Assembly: GCA_037481655.1 (NCBI GenBank)
Contig: JBBFLF010000006.1
Span: 1 to 64,000 of the forward strand
Origin: Desulfobaccales bacterium
GTDB taxonomy: Bacteria; Desulfobacterota; Desulfobaccia; Desulfobaccales; 0-14-0-80-60-11
Length of the DNA stretch: 64,000 nucleotides
Reading direction: 5' to 3'
Below are positions 24,747-33,687 of the stretch, one piece after another; position 1 is the first letter of the stretch; every line of letters begins with the position of its first letter. The notes beneath the pieces are model-generated. The model worked only from the letters and a program-made list of their open reading frames with translations. It searched no databases and had not been told where the DNA came from. The translations under genes and the position numbers were made by a program.

Positions 24747-25163
24747 GGCGGTTCCTCCCTGAAAGGAGGTGTGCCGGGGTCCGGGCCGGCGATGAGGCAG
24801 CTTGCCACCCTGAGGAGCGGGGTGGGCGGAGAAAAGAAACGGCAACCTCTCACATCCGAAGGCCGGCTGAACCGGCGTGCAGGGGTTCCCAGACAAACCC
24901 CGTTCGGGTCAGAGGTCGGGTCCGCCTCCGGAAGGCGGGATCGAGGTGGGCGGGAACCACGCCACGCAGACGGGCGGATTCAGGGCCAGGGGCAAGGAAG
25001 CGAGGGAGCTCAGGGCCTGGCCGGGAAGGGCTCCGGGTGCGTCGGCATCTCGGGCCGGGGCAGGCTCTTTGCCAGACCTGCCTAACTAAACTTTAATATA
25101 TTTGTGAAGCTTGTAAAGCGTTATTTTGCCAGCGGGGAGAATAGCCTGGAAGACCGCGTCCTC
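24747..25163. other. Gene-free region upstream of the FecR-TPR-barrel operon
   Basis: These 417 bases contain no supported gene; an open frame extending the barrel gene upstream to 24896 lacks a signal peptide and is not used. An AT-rich stretch at about 25081-25128 (AACTTTAATATATTTGTGAA) is the best place for a promoter of the minus-strand operon, but well-spaced boxes were not found. No riboswitch or small-peptide gene was recognised. Confidence 0.5.
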
Positions 25164-26963
25164 TCAGAAGATGACCCGCACGCCCCCTAAGTCCTCCACG
25201 GAGAAGCGGTGCTTTTCCTCCGGAGCGCCGATGAAGATGTTGTTTTTGGGCACCTTGAGCTCCCGGGCGATGGCCTCCACCATCTCCGGCCCGAAGGCCC
25301 CCTCCCGGGAAATGTAGTCGATCTGGAGATCCGGATAGAGCTCCCGCATCACCTTGAGGCTCTCTTTCATCTCCTCCTCTTCGGCCGGGTCAAATTCCCG
25401 ATAGAGGCGCACCACGGTGATCTTGCGGCTGGATTCGTTCTGGGCGATGTAGGCGAAGGCCTTGGCCAGGCGATACAACCGCCCGCCCCGGGCAAAGAGC
25501 ACCAGGCGGATGTTGGTGATAGCGGTGATCTTGTCAATGATGATGCTGCGCCAGATGAAGAGGCGCTCAAAGGCTTCATTAATGAGCAGGAGAATCCCTT
25601 TGTAAATGGGGATGCGGGCATACATGATGCCCACCACGATCACCGCAGGGATGAAATAGACCAGGAAGTAGAGGAGAAAGCGGTAATCAATGATGATGTT
25701 GCCCACGATGCCGATGGCGGTGGCCAAGGTGCCCAGGATCACGGTGCCCCAGGAAGCCCGGTAAGTGCGCTTCAGCTCCCGGCGGTTGATCTTGAGGAGG
25801 ATGTTGCCGATGCCAAAGAGGGTCATGACCCCGAGAAAGGAGATGGTGTACACCCCGGCCAGGGACAGGAGCCGGCCCCGGGTAAGGTAGAGGATGGAGA
25901 TGCATAAGCCCATGAAGCCCAGGATGATGCGGTGATGCGTGCCCCGCCGGTTGGTTTTCAGGAGAAACTGCGGGAAGCATTGGTCCAGGGTCATGCGGTG
26001 CACCAGGCCGGTGACGCCCACGTAGCTGGTAAGGACTGCGCCGGAAAGCACCAGGAAGGCGTCCACCACGATGAGATCATGCAGGAGCTTGCCACCCACC
26101 TGCAGACCCAGCCAGGACAAAAGATCATCCTGATGATGCCGGATGCTCTCCACCGGCATCAGCCGCAGGGCCAACAGGGCGATGAGGGGGTTGAAGACGG
26201 TGACCGCCACCCACATGTTCCGCAGGGTCTTGCGGAAGACGCCGTGCTCCTGCTGCTCCACGAAGTTGGCGGAGCTCTCAAAGCCACTCACCCCCAGAAG
26301 CGCCGCCGACACCCCCAGAAACAGGGCCGTGGGCCAATGCATCTCCCCCAGGAGGCTGAGGTTCTGCACCCAGGCGGGGGAGCTCTGGAGCACCTGGGGC
26401 AGGCTGAAGAGGATAAACAGGGTGAGGCTGGCGAGATGAATGAGAAAGATGGCCAAAGCCACCCGGGCGGACTCGGTAATCCCCAGGATGGTGAGGGCGG
26501 CAAAGATAACCAGCACCCCGGCGGTGGTCTCCAGGGCCGGCAGAAAGGGCAGGAGGTTGTCCAGGTATTCCGCCGCCGTCTTGGCGGAGAGCACCGCCGT
26601 GGCCAGATAGGACAGCAACGTGAGACAGGCGGCCAAGGCGGCGGTGAACTTACGGGTGCTGTTGAGGAGACAGTTGTAAGCCCCGCCGTTCAGGGGCAGG
26701 GCCTCCACCACCTCGGTGTAGATCTTGCGGTAGAGGTAAAGGATGCCGGCGACGATAAGGAGGGCCACCGGGGCCAGCGTTTGGGCGTACACCGTGGCGA
26801 TGGCGGAGACATACAGGCAGGAGGAGGTGATGTCGTTGCCGCAGATGGCCGTGGCATACCACTGCCCCAACCGCTCCTTTTTGGCCTCCCCCTCGATGAG
26901 CTCCTTGGGGGAGGGGGCGGGAGCCGGCTCTGTCTCGATGACGGCCACGTCCACGTCGCTCAT
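25164..26963 (-). CDS. APC-superfamily permease with C-terminal cytosolic domain
   Basis: A 599-residue inner-membrane transporter. After a 35-residue cytoplasmic start, about twelve hydrophobic segments run from residue 37 to 445; ATAICGNDITSSCLYVSA resembles the GxG/IxG substrate-binding turn in helix 1 of amino-acid/polyamine/organocation permeases, and LGVSGFESSANFVEQQ matches the conserved helix 6 region. Residues 465-599 form a soluble alpha/beta domain (ITVVRLYREFDPAEEEEM, YPDLQIDYISREG, KVPKNNIFIGAPE) resembling a universal-stress-type regulatory module. Substrate unknown; amino acid or potassium transport are both conceivable. It is a single gene, separated by 417 bases from the next operon and divergent from the molybdo-enzyme genes. 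Confidence 0.85.
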   Translation of the reverse strand: MSDVDVAVIETEPAPAPSPKELIEGEAKKERLGQWYATAICGNDITSSCLYVSAIATVYAQTLAPVALLIVAGILYLYRKIYTEVVEALPLNGGAYNCLLNSTRKFTAALAACLTLLSYLATAVLSAKTAAEYLDNLLPFLPALETTAGVLVIFAALTILGITESARVALAIFLIHLASLTLFILFSLPQVLQSSPAWVQNLSLLGEMHWPTALFLGVSAALLGVSGFESSANFVEQQEHGVFRKTLRNMWVAVTVFNPLIALLALRLMPVESIRHHQDDLLSWLGLQVGGKLLHDLIVVDAFLVLSGAVLTSYVGVTGLVHRMTLDQCFPQFLLKTNRRGTHHRIILGFMGLCISILYLTRGRLLSLAGVYTISFLGVMTLFGIGNILLKINRRELKRTYRASWGTVILGTLATAIGIVGNIIIDYRFLLYFLVYFIPAVIVVGIMYARIPIYKGILLLINEAFERLFIWRSIIIDKITAITNIRLVLFARGGRLYRLAKAFAYIAQNESSRKITVVRLYREFDPAEEEEMKESLKVMRELYPDLQIDYISREGAFGPEMVEAIARELKVPKNNIFIGAPEEKHRFSVEDLGGVRVIF

Positions 26964-27309
26964 GTCTAATTATTAGCGCAGAAAGGGGGGGTTGTCGAGC
27001 TTGAGATGGCATCTGTCTGCCGGGGGCGCCCCGGAGCTTTTGCCGTTTTCTTCCCAACAACCCGGCTCCTGTCCTGCCGCGCAGGAAATCCTGGCCAGGG
27101 GCTCAGCGCCGGTCACAAATTTCTTGGCATTTGCTCACAAGGGGGGTATAGTAAAAAGCCATCCTTCCCGTCTGTGAGCCGGCACGGGGGTTTTGAAGAC
27201 CCCAAGGGCTTGCCCCTTGCCGAAACGGCCGGGTTTTGCTATGTAATAAATATTATAGAATAAATAGAATAATTAGCCTTTAATTAGGAATTAGGAAAGG
27301 CAAGGGCCC
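26964..27309. other. Divergent intergenic region before the molybdo-enzyme operon
   Basis: No gene in 346 bases. The segment 27238-27290 (for example TGTAATAAATATTATAGAAT) is strongly AT-rich for this genome and ends in TTAGGAAAGG, a ribosome binding site for the gene at 27310. It is the probable promoter region, but several alternative -10-like boxes overlap and no single promoter is called. Confidence 0.55.
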
Positions 27310-29397
27310 ATGGCAAAAGACGTCTGGAGCATCTGTTTCATGTGCACCGTGCGCTGCCCCATCCTGGTCAAGGTGGTGGACGATGATGTTGTCTGGATCC
27401 AAGGGAACCCCCACGTGCCGGGGCTGGAAGGGGCCCTGTGCGCCAAAGGGTCGGCCGGGCTGGCTTTGCTGCATGACCAGGAGCGGCCCCAGTATCCCAT
27501 GATCCGCACCGGCAAACGGGGTGCCGGCCAGTGGCGGCGGGCCTCCTGGGACGAAGCCCTGGATTACACCGCGGAAAAACTCAAGGCCGTCATCGCCGCC
27601 CACGGCCCCCAGAGCGTGGTCTTCGGGGAGCGCGCCAACCTGAACACCCACATCAGCAAGACCTTCATGAAGGCCCTGGGCTCGCCCAACCATTTCACCC
27701 ACGATGCCCTGTGCAAGGGCTCGGTGAACACCGCCTTCCGCAGCCTCACCGGCTACACCGACGCCGAGATGGGGATTGACTACGCCAATACCCGCTACAT
27801 CGTGCTCTACGGCCGTAACATCTTCGAGTCCCTGGAGATCCGGCCCATCAACAACCTCTTGGACGCCATGGAGAAGGGCGCCAAGCTGGTGTATGTGGAC
27901 CCCCGGGTGACCATCACCGCCACCAAGGCGGACCGCTATCTCATGATCCGGCCGGGCACCGATCTGGCCCTCAACTACGCCCTTATTCACACCATTCTCA
28001 AAGAGGGCCTGTATGACAAGGATTATGTCAGCCGCTGGGTGATTGGCCTGGAGGAGCTCAAGGCCTTTGTGGAGCCCTACACCCCGGCCTGGGCGGCGGA
28101 GGAGACGGGCCTCCCGGCGGAGACCATCGTCCAGATCGCCCGGGAGGCGGCCGCGGCCAAACCCCAGGTGGTCTTCCACTACGGCTACCGGGGCGCCCAT
28201 CATACCAACGAGATCTACTTCCGGCGCTCCATCATCATCCTCAACGCCCTTTTGGGAAGCATCGAGGCCAAGGGCGGGCTCATCATCAAAAAGGGTCCCA
28301 AAGCCGCGGGCCGGGGCGATATCGGCAAGTACGTCAACCAGGAGTTTCCCAAGATCACCGCGCCCCGCTTTGACGGCTCCGGCGGGGCCGTCTTCCCGGT
28401 GGCGGACGCCTCCCACGGCAACCCCCAACAGTTGGCCAAGGCCATTCTGAGTCAGGACCCCTATCCCATCAAGGCGGCCATCTTCAACCGCATTGAGCCC
28501 TTGCAGTCCATCGCCGACAGCAATACCATGCGCAAGGCCCTGGACACCCTGGACCTGATCGTGGCCATTGACGTCAACTTCAGCGAAATTGCCTGGTTTG
28601 CCGACGTCATCCTGCCGGAGTCCATGTATCTGGAGCGGGCCGACTCCATCCAGCTGGCCAGCGGCCTCAAGCCCCAGCTCTTCATCCGCCGCCAGGCCGT
28701 GAGCCCCCGCTATGACACCAAGCCCTCCTGGGAGATCCTGAAGAAGCTGGCGGACCGCCTGGGCATCGGCAGCTATCTCCCCTATGAGTCCATCGAGGAC
28801 ATCTGGAATTTCCAGCTCCAGGACCTGGGAGTGAGCCTCACCGACTTCGACGCCAAGGGCTTTGTGGCCTTAAGCAAGGACCCCATCCTCTGGGACCGGA
28901 AGGACGGGATCAAATTCAAGACCGACTCCGGCAAGATCGAATTGGTCAGCCCTCTTTTGGAAAAGGCGGGTTTCCCCTCCTTCCCGCCCTACCAGCCGCC
29001 GGCCCGGCCGCCGGAGGGGCGCTTCCGCCTCCTGGTGGGGCGCTGCGCCGCTCACACCCACTGCTCCACCCAAAACAACCTTTATCTCAACGAGCTGGTG
29101 CCGGAAAACGAGCTCTGGATCCATCCCCAGGCGGCCGCCAAACTGGGGGTGCAGGACGGCGCCTTCGTGGAGGTGGAGTCCGCCGTGGGCCGGGGCCGCC
29201 TCAAAGCCAAGGTGACGGAGTTCATCCACCCCGAGGCGGTCTTCATGCTGCACGGCTTCGGCAAGACCGTGCCGGCCCAGACCCGGGCCTACCAGAAAGG
29301 CGCCAGCGACGCGGTGCTGCAGGAGAACCTCTCCGACATGGTGGGCGGCAGCCCGGCCTACGAGGACACCTTCATCACGGTGCGGCCGGCCAAGTGA
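27310..29397 (+). CDS. Cytosolic molybdopterin (bis-PGD) oxidoreductase, PhsA/PsrA-like
   Basis: A 695-residue catalytic subunit of the complex iron-sulfur molybdoenzyme family. The N-terminal 4Fe-4S site is Cys9, Cys12, Cys16 and Cys44 (CFMCTVRC, then ALCAKG). The presumed metal ligand lies in HDALCKGS, about Cys135, as in thiosulfate and polysulfide reductases. Other typical blocks are VYVDPRVTITATKAD, MIRPGTDLALNYAL and, near the C-terminus, MLHGFGKTVPAQTR. Unlike PhsA/PsrA, no twin-arginine signal peptide precedes the cluster, so the enzyme should be cytoplasmic. It is followed by a four-cluster ferredoxin and a NuoF/GltD fusion rather than a membrane anchor, which points to NAD(P)H or ferredoxin as redox partner. 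The substrate is unknown. Confidence 0.87.
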   Translation: MAKDVWSICFMCTVRCPILVKVVDDDVVWIQGNPHVPGLEGALCAKGSAGLALLHDQERPQYPMIRTGKRGAGQWRRASWDEALDYTAEKLKAVIAAHGPQSVVFGERANLNTHISKTFMKALGSPNHFTHDALCKGSVNTAFRSLTGYTDAEMGIDYANTRYIVLYGRNIFESLEIRPINNLLDAMEKGAKLVYVDPRVTITATKADRYLMIRPGTDLALNYALIHTILKEGLYDKDYVSRWVIGLEELKAFVEPYTPAWAAEETGLPAETIVQIAREAAAAKPQVVFHYGYRGAHHTNEIYFRRSIIILNALLGSIEAKGGLIIKKGPKAAGRGDIGKYVNQEFPKITAPRFDGSGGAVFPVADASHGNPQQLAKAILSQDPYPIKAAIFNRIEPLQSIADSNTMRKALDTLDLIVAIDVNFSEIAWFADVILPESMYLERADSIQLASGLKPQLFIRRQAVSPRYDTKPSWEILKKLADRLGIGSYLPYESIEDIWNFQLQDLGVSLTDFDAKGFVALSKDPILWDRKDGIKFKTDSGKIELVSPLLEKAGFPSFPPYQPPARPPEGRFRLLVGRCAAHTHCSTQNNLYLNELVPENELWIHPQAAAKLGVQDGAFVEVESAVGRGRLKAKVTEFIHPEAVFMLHGFGKTVPAQTRAYQKGASDAVLQENLSDMVGGSPAYEDTFITVRPAK

Positions 29398-29528
29398 CGC
29401 CTCCCGGAGGGGCAGCCGCCACCCCCTGCCCTGCCGTGCCCATTCGTTGAGGTTTGTTCCGGGGTGGTGCTGGGAGCAAGGGAGCTGGCGGGCCTGAAGC
29501 CTCAAGCTCCCTGAGAGATGGAGGACGC

Positions 29529-30053
29529 ATGAGTCAGTATTACTTGCTGCAGAACCAAAAACGCTGCATCGGCTGCTTAAGCTGCGAGGTGCATTGCAAG
29601 AGCAACAAGGGCCTGCCCGTGGGGCCCCGCCTGGGGCAGATCATCCCGGTGGGCCCCAAGCTGATCAACCAGCAACCTCGGCAGGCCTTTGTGTTCATGC
29701 CCTGTTTCCATTGCAGTGAGCCCTGGTGCGTGCCTGCCTGCCCCACCGGCGCCATGCGCATGCGGCCCAAGGACGGCATCGTCTACGTGGAGCAGTCCCT
29801 GTGCGTAGGCTGCAAGAGCTGCATCATCGCCTGTCCCTGGGGCGCCCCCCAGTGGAATCCGGAGACCGGCAAGGTGGTGAAGTGCGACTACTGCATGGAC
29901 CGGGTGGATCAGGGCCTGGAGCCGGCCTGCGTGGCCAAGTGCGTCACTCATTGTCTGAGCTTCGGCCGGGCCGACCGCCTGGAGCAGAGCCGCCGGGAAC
30001 GCTTCGCCGAGGCGGTAGCGTTTGAGCTTACCGAGATCGTGAGCGCCCGCTAA
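29529..30053 (+). CDS. Four-cluster 4Fe-4S electron-transfer subunit
   Basis: A 174-residue ferredoxin subunit of the DmsB/PsrB/NrfC type. Sixteen cysteines fall in four groups: CIGCLSCEVHC near residue 14, CFHCSEPWCVPACP near 59, CVGCKSCIIACPWG near 95 and CDYCMDRVDQGLEPACVAKC near 120. It wires the molybdenum subunit to the next carrier. GGAGGACGC lies in front of the ATG at 29529; a start at 29454 has no support. There is no signal peptide, which agrees with cytoplasmic location of the catalytic subunit. The NuoF/GltD fusion follows after a structured spacer of 114 bases. Confidence 0.92.
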   Translation: MSQYYLLQNQKRCIGCLSCEVHCKSNKGLPVGPRLGQIIPVGPKLINQQPRQAFVFMPCFHCSEPWCVPACPTGAMRMRPKDGIVYVEQSLCVGCKSCIIACPWGAPQWNPETGKVVKCDYCMDRVDQGLEPACVAKCVTHCLSFGRADRLEQSRRERFAEAVAFELTEIVSAR

Positions 30054-30085
30054 GAAGCGGTATTTATAGGAGTAAATTTTTAGCG

Positions 30086-30152
30086 CCAGGAGAGGCCTGA
30101 AGCTTAAGCATCTCCTGGTAGGAAACCTTGCGGAGAGGACATGGCCGCAAGG
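30086..30152 (+). promoter_or_regulatory. Two tandem hairpins in the spacer before the NuoF/GltD fusion
   Basis: CCAGGAGA (30086-30093) pairs perfectly with TCTCCTGG (30111-30118), and eight bases later CCTTGCGG (30126-30133) pairs perfectly with CCGCAAGG (30145-30152). The pair ends 15 bases before the next start codon. It may regulate translation or stabilise the processed mRNA; no known riboswitch class was recognised. Confidence 0.6.
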
Positions 30153-30167
30153 TAGTGAAGTGAGAGT

Positions 30168-33100
30168 ATGGCTCCCAACGGCCGACATATCATGACCGTA
30201 AGCATCGCCACCTTCCCGGGCGCGGATCTCACCCCGGCCCTGGAGGTGGAGCGGGCCTTTGACGAGGAGATCCGGCGGCGCTCCCTGGATGAGCTGGGGG
30301 AGGTGACCGTCCGCCTGGTGGGCTGGCGGGGTGTGGCCGGCAAGGATGTGGTGCTGGAGATCCGGGACCGGCTGGGCTCCCACCTCTATGAGCTGGTCAC
30401 CCCGGACATGGTGCCCCGGATTCTGGCCAGCCACCTCGACGACGGCCGCCCTTTGAGCCAATGGCTGGTGGGCAAGGATTTCCAGGAATTCTACGAGTCC
30501 CAGAAGCTCTACATCTCCGAGCTGGCGGGCAAGATCGACCCCGTCTCCTGGGAGGAGTACCAGGACTACGACGGCTACAAGGGCCTGCGCACCTTCTTCA
30601 GCCAGGGGTTTGATTCCTTCCTGCAGAAGGTGGTGGCGGCAGGCTTTTGCGAGTTCGGGCTCCTCACCACCCGGCCCCTGGGGCCCAAGTGGTGCGAGAT
30701 CCGGGTGGAAAAGGAGCACCCCATCCTGGTGGTGAACGCCGCGCCGCCCCTGCAGGGCGCCACCCCGGAGATGTTCCTCCTGGAGGCCCTGCCCCACCAG
30801 GTGCTGGAGGGCATCTTCCTGGCCACCCAGACCCTCAAGGTGGATGAGGCGGTGGTCTATGTCCACGAGAGCGCGGAGCTGGCCGCCAGTCGCCTCCTGG
30901 AGGCCTGGAAGGCCTTTCAGGCCTCCCGTCTGTGGCCCGCCAAAGAGCCGCTGGTGCGCCTGCACGTGGTCCGGGGCCAGGGCACTTACCTCATGGACGA
31001 TGAGGACCTCCTGGTCCGCAGCGTCACCGGCAGCCTGCCGCCGGACTTCTTTGAGCGCCATCCCAAACCCACCTTCCTGTGCCATAGCCTGATGGTCATC
31101 GCCTCGCTGCCCTTCATTGCCCAGCAGCCGGTGGCCTGGTTCCGCAAGCTGGGACTGGAGTGCGCCCCCGGCACCATGATCTTCCGGCTGGCCGGCGCGG
31201 TGGAGCGCCCTGGGTTTGTGGAGGTGCCCCTCACCGCCACCCTGGGACAGGTGGTGATGGAGATCGGCGGCGGCTGGCGCCACGGCCGCACCCCCAAAGG
31301 GGTGTTGGTGGGCGGCCCCACCGGCGGGCTCTTCCCCGCCTCCCTGCAGAACCTCACCCTGCACCACGAGACCATCCGGGAGATGGGGGGTTCTCTGGCC
31401 CTGGGCCTCATTGAGGCCCTGGACGAGCGCCACTGCGTGGTGGACCACGTGCGGCGCCAGCTGGCCTTCATCCTGGAGCAGCCCGGGGCCCATTGCCCGG
31501 GATGTGCGCCTCTGCTTACCGAGATCAAGACCTTGCTGGACCGGGTGGTAGACGGCAGCGGCACCCGGGAGACCATCGACGAGCTGGAGCGCCGGGCCCA
31601 GGAGCTGAAGCGCAAGGGCTCCTGCCAGATGGCCCGGCAGGCGGCCAATCCGCTGCTCACCTCCCTGGCCTACTTCCGGGACGAATACCTGGCCCACGTG
31701 GAGAATCACTACTGCGACGCCCACGTGTGCCCCAAGCTCCTCTCCGCGCCATGCCACCTGGCCTGTCCCGCGGGGATTGACATCCCCAGCTTCCTGGCCC
31801 TCATGGCCCAGGGCCGGCACAAAGAGGCCTGGGAGGTGATGCGCCAGGACAACCCCTTCCCCTGGGTGTGCGGCCTCATCTGCCCGCACCCCTGCGAGCG
31901 GGCCTGCGTGCGGGGCAACCTGGATGAGCCCATCAACATCCGCTACCTCAAGGCCTTCGCCGCCGAGTGGGTGGACAAGCACGACCAGATGGACCCTCCC
32001 GACCCGGCGCCGCCCACCGGCCGCAAGGTGGCGGTGGTGGGCTCCGGGCCCGCCGGCCTCACCTGCGCCTATTACCTGGCCCTCAGGGGCCATGCGGTCA
32101 CCATTTTCGAAGCCCACGAGCAGCCTGGGGGCCTCTTGGTGGAGGCCATCCCCGACTACCGCCTGCCCCGCCACGTGGTGGGCAAGGAGATTGAGCTGGT
32201 CAAGGCCCTGGGGGTGGAGATCAAAACCGGCATCACCGTGGGCCGGGATGTCACCCTGGACGAGCTCCGGGCCCAAGGCTACGAAGCCTTTTTCCTGGGG
32301 GTGGGGGCGCATCTGGGCTATCGCCTGAAGATCGAAGGCGAAACCGACTACCCCCAGGTGATGGACGTGATCTCCTTCTTACGCCGGGTCTATCTGGGCA
32401 ACCGGGAAAAACCCGCCGACAAGGTGGTGATCATCGGCGGCGGCAACGCCGCCATGGACGCGGCCCGCACGTGCCTCAGGCTGGGCTGTTCCGAGGTGCA
32501 CGTCTCCTATCGCCGCACCCGGGCGGAGATGCCGGCCCATCCCGAGGAGGTGGAGCAGGCCCTGGAGGAAGGGGTCCAGATCCACTTCCTCACCATCCCC
32601 ATCCGCATCGGCGGGGAGGGCAAGGTGGAATACCTGGAGTGCCTGCAAGCGGAGCTGGGCCGGCCCGACGCCAGCGGTCGGCGGCGGCCCATCCCCATCC
32701 CCGAGAGCAACTTCCGCCTGGAGGTGGGCGCGGTGATCACCGCCATCGGCCAGCAGCCGGATTTCTGCCCCTTCCCGGAGCCGCCGGTGGCCACCACCCC
32801 GTGGTGCACCATCGTCACCGAGGAGCCCACCAAGCGCACCACGGTGCCGGACATCTTCGCCGGCGGGGACGCGGTCACCGGTCCGGCGACGGTGGTGGAG
32901 GCCATCGCCCACGGCAAGCAGGCCGCCCTGGAGATTCACCATTACCTCTCCGGCGATGGCGGGCCGCCCCCCCGGGTGCGGTTCCAGAAGCGCCTGAAGC
33001 TCCCCTTTCAGGTGACGCCGGCTCCGGAGAAGCTGGCCAACCATCGCCATCCGGTGCCCATGCTGCCCCCAATGGTGCGCCGCCAGAGCTTTGAGCCGGT

Positions 33101-33575
33101 GGAGCTCTCCTACACCGAGGAAGAGGCCCGGGCCGAGGCCGCCCGGTGCTTGCGCTGCGACGTCTGCATCCGCTGCAGCATCTGCGAGCAGACCTGCCGG
33201 GACAAGATGAAGGTGGCGGCCTTGAAGTTTCGCCAGATCAGCGCCACCGAGCGGGTGCTGGCGGATTACCCCCGGGCGGCCCAGCGCTGCATCGCCTGCG
33301 GGGCCTGCGCCCTGGCCTGCCCCACCCAGGCCATCGAGTATGTGGAGGGCCCGGATTTCCGGGAGGTGCGGCTGTGCGGCACGGTGTTCAACCGCCTGGA
33401 GACGGAACGCTGCGCCCGCTGCGGCAAGCCCTTTGTGCCGCCCCGCTATCTGGAGTATGTCAATCATCGCATTGAAAAAATGATGGACAAGCCGGTGCTC
33501 CGGCGCCTGTGCCCGGCCTGCGCCCGGGAGCGGCGGGCGGAGGCTTTGGCGGCCCCCTTCGCCTACCTGAAATGA
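30168..33575 (+). CDS. NuoF-like / GltD-like / ferredoxin fusion flavoprotein
   Basis: An 1135-residue cytoplasmic fusion. Order: thioredoxin-like 2Fe-2S domain (1-105), NuoF-like FMN domain (150-325), SLBB (330-415), NuoF cluster region (425-515), GltD-like FAD/NAD(P)H module (515-970) with cysteine-rich start, FAD loop VAVVGSGPAGLTCAYYLA near 620 and second nucleotide loop VVIIGGGNAAMDAART near 751, ferredoxin motifs near 993 (CLRCDVCIRCSIC) and 1040 (CIACGACALACP), and a CxxC...CxxC zinc-ribbon-like end. The NuoF half appears decayed: the GCxGxC ligands read GWRGVAG, the FMN loop GRGGAGFPTG is absent (AAGFCEFGLL), and the N3 motif keeps only HCPGC plus a later Cys. The GltD half looks intact and probably exchanges electrons with NAD(P)H for the molybdo-enzyme. 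The start could also be 30192. Confidence 0.85.
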   Translation: MAPNGRHIMTVSIATFPGADLTPALEVERAFDEEIRRRSLDELGEVTVRLVGWRGVAGKDVVLEIRDRLGSHLYELVTPDMVPRILASHLDDGRPLSQWLVGKDFQEFYESQKLYISELAGKIDPVSWEEYQDYDGYKGLRTFFSQGFDSFLQKVVAAGFCEFGLLTTRPLGPKWCEIRVEKEHPILVVNAAPPLQGATPEMFLLEALPHQVLEGIFLATQTLKVDEAVVYVHESAELAASRLLEAWKAFQASRLWPAKEPLVRLHVVRGQGTYLMDDEDLLVRSVTGSLPPDFFERHPKPTFLCHSLMVIASLPFIAQQPVAWFRKLGLECAPGTMIFRLAGAVERPGFVEVPLTATLGQVVMEIGGGWRHGRTPKGVLVGGPTGGLFPASLQNLTLHHETIREMGGSLALGLIEALDERHCVVDHVRRQLAFILEQPGAHCPGCAPLLTEIKTLLDRVVDGSGTRETIDELERRAQELKRKGSCQMARQAANPLLTSLAYFRDEYLAHVENHYCDAHVCPKLLSAPCHLACPAGIDIPSFLALMAQGRHKEAWEVMRQDNPFPWVCGLICPHPCERACVRGNLDEPINIRYLKAFAAEWVDKHDQMDPPDPAPPTGRKVAVVGSGPAGLTCAYYLALRGHAVTIFEAHEQPGGLLVEAIPDYRLPRHVVGKEIELVKALGVEIKTGITVGRDVTLDELRAQGYEAFFLGVGAHLGYRLKIEGETDYPQVMDVISFLRRVYLGNREKPADKVVIIGGGNAAMDAARTCLRLGCSEVHVSYRRTRAEMPAHPEEVEQALEEGVQIHFLTIPIRIGGEGKVEYLECLQAELGRPDASGRRRPIPIPESNFRLEVGAVITAIGQQPDFCPFPEPPVATTPWCTIVTEEPTKRTTVPDIFAGGDAVTGPATVVEAIAHGKQAALEIHHYLSGDGGPPPRVRFQKRLKLPFQVTPAPEKLANHRHPVPMLPPMVRRQSFEPVELSYTEEEARAEAARCLRCDVCIRCSICEQTCRDKMKVAALKFRQISATERVLADYPRAAQRCIACGACALACPTQAIEYVEGPDFREVRLCGTVFNRLETERCARCGKPFVPPRYLEYVNHRIEKMMDKPVLRRLCPACARERRAEALAAPFAYLK

Positions 33576-33687
33576 GGCCTGGTGAAACCGGACGGGGAAA
33601 GGGAGGATGCGGGCCTTCCCCGGGCACAGAGGTCGCTTCCGTGAACGGCCGGCTGACGGCGGCGCCGGGAAAGGCTCCCGGGGGGTC

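Noticed and set aside
24747-25163. A riboswitch or RiPP precursor gene upstream of the FecR-TPR-barrel operon
   Set aside because: No conserved riboswitch core was recognised and no short frame with a ribosome binding site and leader-core pattern was found.
29577-32312. Minus-strand open frame of 911 codons opposite the ferredoxin and NuoF/GltD genes
   Set aside because: It spans two real genes and their spacer on the other strand and has the biased His/Gly/Leu composition of a shadow frame.
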